A DNA stretch of 64,000 nucleotides from CAZQGO01 sp964593065 (GTDB taxonomy: Bacteria > Oederibacteriota > JAAXVQ01). Each line of letters opens with the position of its first letter. The first letter of the stretch is position 1. The notes below the pieces were generated by a model. That model worked only from the letters and a program-made list of their open reading frames with translations, was not told the origin of the DNA and did no database searches. The position numbers and the translations under genes were made by a program. Location: the NCBI GenBank assembly GCA_964593065.1, contig CAZQGO010000006.1, forward strand, positions 1-64,000. Direction: 5' to 3'. Shown in pieces: positions 17,507 through 25,295 of this stretch.

Positions 17507-19525
17507 ATGGATACCCTGCAATACAAGGACATATTCATCAGCGAGTCCCTCGAGCATTTGGATTACCTCAACCAGATGCTGTTGAGCCTCGAAAAGAACC
17601 CCACCGACCCGCACTCCCTCAGCGAAATTTTCCGCACGGCCCATACCCTCAAGGGCATGGCCGCCACCATGGGCTTCGACCAGATCACGGAATTGACCCA
17701 TCAGATGGAGAACGTTCTGGACCGTCTCCGCAGCCAGACGACCCTGGTCTCCGGGACCGTGGTGGACGTGCTCTTCCAGTGCCTGGACATGCTGTCGCTG
17801 CTGGTGGAGGAAATCTCCGCCTCCGAGCCCAAAAACCTGGACATGAGCCAGTTGCTGGAAAAACTGCAGGCCGTCGTGTCGGAACCCGGGCGGGAACCCC
17901 GCGAGCCCGCCGGCCCCGGGCCCGAGGAAGCCGCGTCTCCGGAATACATCCATACCGATACGGACGTTTTGGCCGGGGAACACATGGAGTCCATCATCTC
18001 CAACGCGGAGACCGAGGGCTACCTCATGTACGGCGTGCATGTGCGCCTGGAGGAAAACTGTTCCTTCAAGGGCGTCCGCGCATTCATGGTATTCAAGGCC
18101 ATGTCCGAACATGGGGAAATCATCGGAACCCAGCCGGAAGCCAAACTGCTTCAGGAAGGACAATTTGAGCGAGAGTTTAAGCTGTTGTTGCTGTCCAAAA
18201 GAGGGAAGGACATCCTCAAAAAAAGCCTGCGCGGCATTGCGGAGGTCGAACGGTACGACATCCTCGAACTGAAGGCCGGCGAGTTGGACGAGTTCTGGGG
18301 ACGGGGCGCGGAGCCGTCCGCCGGTTCCCCGGAAGGTGCCGAAACCCACGGACCCCAAGCCGCCGCCCAGCACGGGCGGACCGTGCAAAGCATCCGCGTC
18401 AGCATCGAGCGGCTGGACAACCTGCAGAACCTGATCGGGGAGCTCGTGATCAACAAGATCCGGCTGTCCCAGATTTCCAAGCAATACGACCTGCGGGAGT
18501 TGAAGGAGGCCCTGGCGCATTTCGACCGGATCACCAACGAGCTGCAGGACGAGGTCACCGAGGTCCGGATGGTGCCCATGGAACACATCTTCAACCGCTT
18601 TCCGCGCATGATCCGGGATTTGGCCAAGGAGGGCGGCAAGGAAGTGGACCTCCTGATGGAAGGCAAGGAAATCGAGCTGGACCGGACCGTCTTGGACGAG
18701 ATCAACGATCCCCTGGTCCACCTCCTGCGCAACGCGGTGGACCACGGCGTGGAGGAGCCTGAGGAGCGCGAGCAGGCCGGCAAGTCCCGGCGCGGCCTGA
18801 TCCGCCTGATCGCCCTGCGGGAGAAAAATCACGTCATCATCAAGGTGGAGGACGACGGCCGGGGCCTGGATCCCGCGCTCATCCGGCGCGTCGCGGTGGA
18901 ACGCAAGCTCGTCAGCCCGGAGGCGGTGGAGCGGATGACGGACACCGAGGCCATAAACCTGATCAGCCTTCCGGGATTTACCACCGCCAAAAAAATCACC
19001 GAGGTCAGCGGGCGCGGGGTGGGCGTGGACGCCGTGCGGACCAAGATCGAGTCCTTCGGCGGCAGCCTGCGCATCGAAAGCGAAATCGGCAAGAGCAGCA
19101 CCTTTACCCTGCGCATGCCCCTGACCCTGGCCATCATCCAGGCCCTGCTGATCCGGGTCGGCAAGGAAATCTATTCCATTCCGGTGATCAACACCGTGGA
19201 GACCCTGGAGCTGTCGAGCACCGAAATCAAGTTCGTGCAGCAGCGCGAAGTGGTCCTGTACCGCGATTCGGTGCTGCCGCTGGTCCGCTTGAACCAGGTC
19301 TTGGGGCTGCCCGGCGAAGAGGAGAAGAACGCGGACCAGGCCATTTTGGTGAGCGAGGTCGGCGAGGTGCGCGTGGGGTTGCTGGTCGACGAGGTCTTGG
19401 GGCAGCAGGAAATCGCCATCAAGTCGCTGGGGCCCCTGCTGAAGGGCGTGCGCGGGTTCGCGGGCGTGACCATCCTGGGCGACGGCAGGATCGCGCTGGT
19501 TCTGGACGTGCCCTCTTTGGTCTGA
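17507..19525 (+). CDS. cheA: CheA-type chemotaxis histidine kinase
   Basis: The protein has 672 residues. The Hpt domain (about 1-105) has the phosphorylated His46 in AHTLKGMAA. An acidic linker and a P2-like region follow (about 155-265). The P3 dimerisation helices are near 290-355. The HATPase domain (about 360-520) has LLRNAVDHGV, DDGRGLD and GRGVGVDAV. The C-terminal CheW-like domain (about 540-672) has VLPLVRLNQVLGLPG and GLLVDEVLGQQEI. CheA phosphorylates a CheY-type regulator in response to receptors. No cheY, cheW, cheR, cheB or receptor gene is in the window. cheC follows 27 nt later. Nearness to pilus genes makes pilus-driven motility a possible output. Confidence 0.94.
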   Translation: MDTLQYKDIFISESLEHLDYLNQMLLSLEKNPTDPHSLSEIFRTAHTLKGMAATMGFDQITELTHQMENVLDRLRSQTTLVSGTVVDVLFQCLDMLSLLVEEISASEPKNLDMSQLLEKLQAVVSEPGREPREPAGPGPEEAASPEYIHTDTDVLAGEHMESIISNAETEGYLMYGVHVRLEENCSFKGVRAFMVFKAMSEHGEIIGTQPEAKLLQEGQFEREFKLLLLSKRGKDILKKSLRGIAEVERYDILELKAGELDEFWGRGAEPSAGSPEGAETHGPQAAAQHGRTVQSIRVSIERLDNLQNLIGELVINKIRLSQISKQYDLRELKEALAHFDRITNELQDEVTEVRMVPMEHIFNRFPRMIRDLAKEGGKEVDLLMEGKEIELDRTVLDEINDPLVHLLRNAVDHGVEEPEEREQAGKSRRGLIRLIALREKNHVIIKVEDDGRGLDPALIRRVAVERKLVSPEAVERMTDTEAINLISLPGFTTAKKITEVSGRGVGVDAVRTKIESFGGSLRIESEIGKSSTFTLRMPLTLAIIQALLIRVGKEIYSIPVINTVETLELSSTEIKFVQQREVVLYRDSVLPLVRLNQVLGLPGEEEKNADQAILVSEVGEVRVGLLVDEVLGQQEIAIKSLGPLLKGVRGFAGVTILGDGRIALVLDVPSLV

Positions 19526-19552
19526 AGCGGAGGGCCTTAACAAGGAGGAGCA

Positions 19553-20167
19553 TTGGCCGGCAATATTCCACTCAGTGAAGAACAGCTGGACGCCATCAAG
19601 GAAATCGGCAACATCGGCGCGGGCCATGCCGCCACCGCCCTCTCCCAGCTGATCGGGAAGAAGGTCTTCATCAGCGTGCCCCGGGCGCTGTGCCTGCCGC
19701 TGGACAGAACCATCGAGATCGTCGGGGGCAAGCAGTCGCTGATCGCCGGGGTGACCATGCACGTCCTGGGCGACATCTCCGCCAAGATCGTCCTGATTCT
19801 ACCGCGCAGCAGCGCCCTCCAGCTCGCCGCCCTGCTGACCAACCAGGATACCGCCGAGCGCCAGATTCTGACGGTTTTGGAACACTCCGCCATCAAGGAG
19901 GCCGGCAACATCCTGGCCGGCGCCTACTTGAACGCCCTGACGGAATTCCTGGGCATGATGCTGCTGCAGTCCGTGCCCCAGCTGATCTTCGACCTGGCCG
20001 AGGCGGTCATGGCCGAAATCTCCAAGGGCCTTCCGCAGGATCTCGAGGTCATCTGCATCGAGACCCAGTTCATGGAAGCGCAACAAACCATCGACGGCCA
20101 CTTCTTCCTCATTCCCGAGAGAAAGTCCCTGGAGATCATCCTGCGCGCAATCAAGGTGACCCATTGA
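19553..20167 (+). CDS. cheC: CheC-family CheY-P phosphatase
   Basis: The protein has 204 residues. It has both CheC active-site helices: AIKEIGNIGAGHAATAL (about 13-29) and AIKEAGNILAGAYLNAL (about 110-126). Each carries the Glu and Asn needed to dephosphorylate CheY-P. The start is TTG at 19553, chosen because AAGGAGG sits at 19542-19548 and no ATG occurs in frame near it. CheC is typical of chemotaxis systems outside the classic enterobacterial type. Its stop overlaps the TTG of the FtsA-like gene. Confidence 0.92.
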   Translation: MAGNIPLSEEQLDAIKEIGNIGAGHAATALSQLIGKKVFISVPRALCLPLDRTIEIVGGKQSLIAGVTMHVLGDISAKIVLILPRSSALQLAALLTNQDTAERQILTVLEHSAIKEAGNILAGAYLNALTEFLGMMLLQSVPQLIFDLAEAVMAEISKGLPQDLEVICIETQFMEAQQTIDGHFFLIPERKSLEIILRAIKVTH

Positions 20168-22302
20168 ACACCCCATCGCACTCCCTGCTGGCTCTGGATA
20201 TCGGTACCCGCAAGGTCGCGGGCTTGATCGTGGAACCGCACGCCCGGGGAATGAAAGTGCTGGCGGCCAGCGTCATCGAACATCCCGACCGGTCCATGCT
20301 CGACGGCCAGGTGCACAAGATCGAAGCCGTGGCCGAGGTGGTGGGCCAGGTCAAGCACAACCTCGAGGCCGCCACGGGACGCACGCTCACCGAGGCGGCG
20401 GTGGCGGCGGCCGGCCGGGCCCTGATCACCGAAGCGGCCATTTTCGTCCGCCGCTTCCCCTTCGTGCGCGAAGTCACCCGCGAGGACGTGCTGGCCCTGG
20501 AACTGTCGGCGGCCCGCTCTGCCCAGGCCGCGCTGCGCGCCCGGCAGGAAGGCCAGCAGTTCCACTGCGTCGGCTTCTCGACCGTGCGTTTCCGCCTGGA
20601 CGGCCAGGACATGGAAGATTTGGTAGGCCACCAGGGGCGCGAACTCTCGGCCGAGGTGCTGGCCACGTTTTTGCCGCGCCAGGTCGTGGATTCCCTCATG
20701 GCCGTTCTGCGGCGCGCCGGGCTTTCGGCCACCAGCCTGACCTTGGAACCCATCGCGGCCATCGAAGCCACCATTCCGGCGGACCTGCGCCGCATGAACC
20801 TGGCGCTGGTGGACATCGGGGCGGGCACGTCCGACATCGCCTTGACGCGGGAAGGCACGGTCTTTGCCTATGCCATGGTGACCGAAGCCGGGGATGAAAT
20901 CACCGAGAAACTCTGCGAGCACTACCTGCTGGAATTCGCGGAGGGGGAAAGGGTGAAGCGCCTGCTGGAAACCGCCGGGCGGGAGATCGTGGAGTTTACG
21001 ACCCTCCTGGGACAAAAACGCCGCCTGCCGGCGGAGGAAATGACGCACACCCTCCAGGGCGATGTGCACAACCTGGCCCAGGCCATCGCGGAACGGATCC
21101 TCACACTCAACGGCGGCGCGCCCAAGGCGGTGGTCATGGTGGGCGGTGGCAGCGCCACCCCCGGACTGGGAGAGGCCCTGGCCCGGCAGCTCGGCCTGGA
21201 TCCCCAGCGGGTGGGGGGGCGCGGCCCGGATTTCATTCCGGACCTTTTCAACTCCACGGGGCTGCTGACCGGCATCGAAGGCGTCACGCCCCTGGGGATC
21301 GCGTTGTCGGGCCTGCGCGGGCGCGGTTTGTCCTTCCAGAAAGTCTTGCTCAACGCCCAGCCGGTCCAGCTCCTGTCCCTGCACGAAGGGCCGACGGTCT
21401 TCGATGCCTTGCTGGCGGCGGGGTGTGAAATTCAACGTTTGTACGCGCGTCCGGGCCAGGCCATGACCTACACCTTGAACGGGCGCATGCATACCCTTCC
21501 CGGCACCACGGGCGTGGCGGCCAGCCTGACCGTCAACGGCAAGCCCGCCCACTTGGACACGGTCGTGACGCGCGAGGACCAGATCGAGTTCCGGGAAGCC
21601 GCGGACGGCAAGGACGCGAAGCTGTTGCCGGCCCAGGTGCCGCGGCCATCGGGCCCGGCCTGGTGCGTGGTGAACGGGCATCACCGGGATTTGGAGTTGG
21701 CCCTTACGCGGGACGGCCGCCTGGTGGCCGAGGACGAGCCGCTGCCGGACCGCGCCAATTTAGCCTGGGTCTCAAACCGGACCCTGGCCGAACTGCTGCC
21801 GGAGCTCGCCGGACGCCCGGAAACCCCGGAAGAATTCATGGTGCGCGTCAACGGCGAGGAACGCCGCCTGCAGGGAGTCCGCTGGGAGCTTACCGCCAAC
21901 GGGAAACCGGTGGAACCCGACTACCGGCCGCTGCCGGACGACCGCATTGAATTCAAGCAGACCTCCGGCAGACTGGCGATCAAGGACTTGGTGGGCGACG
22001 TTACCGGCCCCCTGCGCATGACCGTATTGGTGAACGGCCAACCCCGCACCCTGGATTACGGCGGCAGCCGGGTGCTGGTGAACGGGCGCCCCGCGAACGG
22101 GGAGGATCTCATCCCCAGCGACGCCGAAATCGTCGTCGAGTCCTTTTCCAGCCAACCCCCCATCCTTTCGCAAATTTTGGAGGGACTGCCTTTAAATCCG
22201 CCGTCCGACGGGGGATCCCTCAAGCTGACGGTAGACGGGATCTCCGCGGGCTTCACCACGCCCCTGCGGGACGGCGCCCGGGTGGAAGTCTCCTTCGGCT
22301 AA
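20164..22302 (+). CDS. FtsA/PilM-like actin-fold protein with long C-terminal repeat region
   Basis: The protein has 712 residues, far longer than FtsA (about 420). Residues 1-370 are an actin-like ATPase: LLALDIGTRKVAGLIV, then an SHS2-like insert, LALVDIGAGTSDIAL and VVMVGGGSATPGLGEAL. After about residue 400 come several segments built on VNG or LNG turns (TYTLNGRMHTL, LTVNGKPAHL, VRVNGEERRL, LTANGKPVEP, VLVNGQPRTL, VLVNGRPANG). These look like tandem small beta-grasp-type units. A long FtsA-related form is known in some Firmicutes-like genomes. Its function is uncertain. The TTG start at 20164 overlaps the cheC stop, and AAGGTG at 20153-20158 is the ribosome-binding site. No ftsZ is nearby. 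Confidence 0.75.
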   Translation: MNTPSHSLLALDIGTRKVAGLIVEPHARGMKVLAASVIEHPDRSMLDGQVHKIEAVAEVVGQVKHNLEAATGRTLTEAAVAAAGRALITEAAIFVRRFPFVREVTREDVLALELSAARSAQAALRARQEGQQFHCVGFSTVRFRLDGQDMEDLVGHQGRELSAEVLATFLPRQVVDSLMAVLRRAGLSATSLTLEPIAAIEATIPADLRRMNLALVDIGAGTSDIALTREGTVFAYAMVTEAGDEITEKLCEHYLLEFAEGERVKRLLETAGREIVEFTTLLGQKRRLPAEEMTHTLQGDVHNLAQAIAERILTLNGGAPKAVVMVGGGSATPGLGEALARQLGLDPQRVGGRGPDFIPDLFNSTGLLTGIEGVTPLGIALSGLRGRGLSFQKVLLNAQPVQLLSLHEGPTVFDALLAAGCEIQRLYARPGQAMTYTLNGRMHTLPGTTGVAASLTVNGKPAHLDTVVTREDQIEFREAADGKDAKLLPAQVPRPSGPAWCVVNGHHRDLELALTRDGRLVAEDEPLPDRANLAWVSNRTLAELLPELAGRPETPEEFMVRVNGEERRLQGVRWELTANGKPVEPDYRPLPDDRIEFKQTSGRLAIKDLVGDVTGPLRMTVLVNGQPRTLDYGGSRVLVNGRPANGEDLIPSDAEIVVESFSSQPPILSQILEGLPLNPPSDGGSLKLTVDGISAGFTTPLRDGARVEVSFG

Positions 22303-22307
22303 ACTCC

Positions 22308-23414
22308 ATGTCCAATTCTTCCCTGGCCTGGTTGGCCTTGAATTTGGCGCCTGGAATCGGGACCGCCTCCATGCACCGGCTGGTCGCGGCCTGCGGCTCG
22401 CCGGAGCAGGTGTTCGCCGCCGCGCGGGACGCCGGACAAGACGCCGGCGGTTCGTGGCAAGGATTGGCCGGGCTCCTGCGGAACTTCGCGTGGGAGCGGG
22501 AAGCCGAGGCGGAACTCGAGCGCTGCCGGAACACCGGCTGCAGGGTCCTGACCCTGTCCGATGCGGACTACCCGCGCCTGTTGCGCGAGATCCCGCTGCC
22601 GCCGCCGGTCCTGTATCTCCGCGGCCGGCTCCAGCCGGAGGATGAACGCGCGCTGGGCGTGGTGGGAAGCCGGCGGCCCAGCGCGTACGGCATGCAGGCC
22701 ACCCGGATGCTGGCGACGGAACTCGCGGCCGGCGGATGGACCATTGTCTCCGGCCTGGCCCTGGGCATCGACGCGGCGGCGCATCAGGCGGCGTTGGACG
22801 CGGGCGGCCGGACGCTGGCCGTGCTCGCGCATGGTCTGGACCGGGTTTATCCCCGGGCCCACCGCACGCTGCATGAGCGCATCCTGGAAGCCGGGGCCGC
22901 GCTGTCCGAATTTCCGCTGGGCGTACCGCCCCTGCGCTGGAATTTCCCCCAGCGCAACCGTCTCATCAGCGGCCTGAGCCGCGGGGTTTTGGTCACCGAG
23001 GCCTCGGCCACCTCGGGCGCCCTGATCACCGCCCGCTGGGCGGCCGAGCAAGGCCGGGAAGTGTTCGCCCTGCCGGGAATCTACCACGCCCGGCTGTCGC
23101 AGGGGACCCACGCGTTGATCCAGGACGGCGCGAAACTGGTCACGGGCGTGCGGGACATTCTGTCCGAAATCGGGGAGGCGGCGCGCGCGCGCGGCTCCGC
23201 GTCTTCCCCCGCGCCGCGGCCGGCGGACCTGACTCCCGAACAGGAGGCCCTCTGCGCCCTCCTGCGTGACGGCGCGCGGAACGTGGACCAGCTGGCGGCT
23301 GCCAGCGGCCAGCCCGTGCAGCGTCTGTTGAGCGATTTGCTGGATTTGGAATTGCAGGGGCGTGTGCAGGGATCGCCCGGAGGCGTCTACCAATGGCTGG
23401 AAAATCCCTCATGA
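22308..23414 (+). CDS. dprA: DprA (DNA processing protein A)
   Basis: The protein has 368 residues. An N-terminal SAM-like helical domain (about 1-70) precedes the DprA Rossmann fold (about 75-295). The fold has VVGSRRPSAYG, VSGLALGIDAAAHQAAL, LAHGLDRVYP and SRGVLVTEASATSGALITARWA. A C-terminal winged-helix domain (about 305-365) follows. DprA loads RecA onto incoming single-stranded DNA during natural transformation. Together with the type IV pilus genes nearby this suggests competence. It precedes comB and topA. The topA-xerC-hslVU order that follows is common. It overlaps the next gene by 4 nt. Confidence 0.95.
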   Translation: MSNSSLAWLALNLAPGIGTASMHRLVAACGSPEQVFAAARDAGQDAGGSWQGLAGLLRNFAWEREAEAELERCRNTGCRVLTLSDADYPRLLREIPLPPPVLYLRGRLQPEDERALGVVGSRRPSAYGMQATRMLATELAAGGWTIVSGLALGIDAAAHQAALDAGGRTLAVLAHGLDRVYPRAHRTLHERILEAGAALSEFPLGVPPLRWNFPQRNRLISGLSRGVLVTEASATSGALITARWAAEQGREVFALPGIYHARLSQGTHALIQDGAKLVTGVRDILSEIGEAARARGSASSPAPRPADLTPEQEALCALLRDGARNVDQLAAASGQPVQRLLSDLLDLELQGRVQGSPGGVYQWLENPS

Positions 23415-24229
23415 ACCGGCCCGGGTCCGGTGCGGAAAAGGGAATGCGCCCGGATCGTCGGTGGATCTGGACCTGCGGGGTGCTGGCGGCGCTTTGCCTG
23501 GGGTCCGGCCTGCCGGGGCCGGCCGCCGCCGAGCTGGAAGTGAGCGGCGGCATGGAATATTTCACGGTGCAAACCTATGCCCGGGATCCGGCAGGGTATT
23601 ATTTCCAGACCCTGATCCAAAGCACCCTGGCCACGCTGGGCCTGGGGTATCGTCTGGGCCCCCTCAAGGTGCGCGCCGCGGGGAGCTTGTCGGATTGGAA
23701 CGCGGGCGGCAAATGGACGGGTTCGGATATCGTGACCCTTGACCTGGAGCCGTACTACTTGTGGGCCTGGCAGCAAAAACTCACGCTGGAAGTCGGGGTC
23801 AATGTTTGGGGTGGTTGGGATGTCGGCGTAGGCTATGAGGATCATGCGTTGCGGCATTATAACGGCAGCGAAGCCCTGACGTTTCTGCAGTACCGCTTGC
23901 GCAGCGCCGAGGCGTTCGTGGATTACCGCCTGCTGCAAACGGAAAATTTACAGGTGCAGGCGGCGGTTGCCTACGCGCCGCTGGCTTTCATCGAAGTCTA
24001 TCAAAACACGACGATCGAGCGGGATGTCGAGGGCATTCACGTCTATGATACGGCCGGCGCGGGATCGCGTTGGCGGGGGCGGCTGGCCATGCATTACCGG
24101 GATTCGGCGGGGTGGGGCCTTGATTTCTCTTACACCGCCGGCTTCGCCCGCTTCCAGGAACCGCGCAATTTGTCCGAATTTTCGCTGCGTTTCGGGAGCC
24201 TCACCGGTTTCTTCACCCTTCTGTTTTAA
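23411..24229 (+). CDS. Predicted small outer-membrane beta-barrel protein
   Basis: The protein has 272 residues and I do not recognise its family. The N-terminus is a basic segment followed by a hydrophobic core and an Ala-rich cleavage region (PGPAAAEL, about residue 43). The rest is a series of alternating amphipathic strands rich in Tyr, Trp and Gly (LDLEPYYLWAW, LTLEVGVNVWGGWDVGVGY). The chain ends with Phe (FTLLF), the usual outer-membrane insertion signal. The ATG at 23411 overlaps the dprA stop. An ATG at 23393 is also possible. A barrel of about 10-12 strands is my estimate. Function is unknown. Confidence 0.6.
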   Translation: MNRPGSGAEKGMRPDRRWIWTCGVLAALCLGSGLPGPAAAELEVSGGMEYFTVQTYARDPAGYYFQTLIQSTLATLGLGYRLGPLKVRAAGSLSDWNAGGKWTGSDIVTLDLEPYYLWAWQQKLTLEVGVNVWGGWDVGVGYEDHALRHYNGSEALTFLQYRLRSAEAFVDYRLLQTENLQVQAAVAYAPLAFIEVYQNTTIERDVEGIHVYDTAGAGSRWRGRLAMHYRDSAGWGLDFSYTAGFARFQEPRNLSEFSLRFGSLTGFFTLLF

Positions 24230-24351
24230 AGCCTCCGATAAGTCCGCGCGACATAAATCATTGCATCTTCGGGGCGGTTCTGGTAAAAACGGAAAAACCC
24301 GCCGCCGCGGGATCACTTTTCGGCGGACATTTGCCTGGAATGGGCGGGACC

Positions 24352-25164
24352 ATGCCGAACGCGCCTCCGAGCATCGTGTTCGTACCCCATGCCACCGCAC
24401 CCTGCCCCGTCCCGTGGCGCGGGTCGGCCGTGGCCGTGATCGACGTGCTGCGTGCGACGACCAGCATCACCAGCATTTTGGCGCACGGGGGGGCGGGGGT
24501 GATTCCCTGCGGCTCGATCCCGCAGGCCATGCGCTGGGCCAGGCGGCTTGAGAGCCTGGGACCGGCCCCCCTGCTGGCCGGGGAGAGAAGCGGCCTCCGG
24601 GTGCCCGGCTTTGACCGGGGAAATTCCCCGGCCGAGTTTGTGCGCGGCATACGCGGCCGGACCGTGGTGCTCGCGACCAGCAACGGCACCCGGGCCCTGG
24701 TGAGGGCCGTGCGGGCCCGCCGCGTCCTGGCCGTGTGTCTCAACAATTTGTCCGCGGCTGCCCGGAAGCTGCTCCGCGGGGGGACAAGACGCATCGTGGT
24801 GTTGGCGGCCGGGGAAACGGGGCGTGCTTCGGCCGAGGACACCCTGGCAGCGGGCTTGTTGATCCAAGCCCTGATCTTGTGCCTGGGTGCCCGCGGGCCG
24901 GGCAGCCTGGATAAATCGGCCAAGAGGGCGTATGCCTTGGCGCGGGGGGTGGTGGCACCCCGTGACTTGCTGCAACCCTCCCTCCGGGTTAGGAAGCTCG
25001 CCGCGGCCTTGACCTCCAGCCCGCACGGGAGGGGTTTGCGGCGCTTGGGCTTTGCGGCCGATATCCGGCAGGGTGCGATCCTCAACACCACCCCGGTCGT
25101 GGGCGTATTGCGGCGTTTTCCCGGCCGCGGCTTTGGACCGAAATACTGGCTGGCCGCGGGCTGA
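24352..25164 (+). CDS. comB: ComB-family 2-phosphosulfolactate phosphatase
   Basis: The protein has about 270 residues from the ATG at 24352. ATG 24340 and TTG 24331 are alternatives. ComB-family motifs are clear: VAVIDVLRATTSITS, LLAGERSGLRVPGFDRGNSPAEF, VVLATSNGTRAL and AAGETGRASAEDTLAAG. The characterised enzyme hydrolyses 2-phosphosulfolactate in archaeal coenzyme M synthesis. Many bacteria without coenzyme M carry it too, where its substrate is not established. No other comA-E genes are near. The gene stands alone before the topA promoter. Confidence 0.88.
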   Translation: MPNAPPSIVFVPHATAPCPVPWRGSAVAVIDVLRATTSITSILAHGGAGVIPCGSIPQAMRWARRLESLGPAPLLAGERSGLRVPGFDRGNSPAEFVRGIRGRTVVLATSNGTRALVRAVRARRVLAVCLNNLSAAARKLLRGGTRRIVVLAAGETGRASAEDTLAAGLLIQALILCLGARGPGSLDKSAKRAYALARGVVAPRDLLQPSLRVRKLAAALTSSPHGRGLRRLGFAADIRQGAILNTTPVVGVLRRFPGRGFGPKYWLAAG

Positions 25165-25234
25165 ATTTCTCCCTGGCGGCTTTCCCGGTGCCGGTCGGAG
25201 GCGGACCCGCCGGGTTCGCGAAAAGCCCTTTTGA

Positions 25235-25263
25235 TTGACATTGTTTACGGCCTGTGCTTAAAT
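25235..25263 (+). promoter_or_regulatory. Promoter for topA
   Basis: TTGACA at 25235-25240 is a perfect -35. TTAAAT at 25258-25263 is a 4-of-6 match to -10, with a 17-nt spacer. It lies in the comB-topA gap. The start would be near 25270 with a leader of about 26 nt to the topA ATG. Confidence 0.6.
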
Positions 25264-25295
25264 TAAAAACATTTAAAGGGAGTTTATTCCAGCTG

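Noticed and set aside
17378..19762. Very long open frame on the minus strand opposite cheA
   Set aside because: Typical antisense shadow in GC-rich DNA; the + strand protein matches CheA over its full length. The same applies to the long minus-strand frames opposite 1605-2666, 3550-5247, 19924-21684 and 54651-57350.
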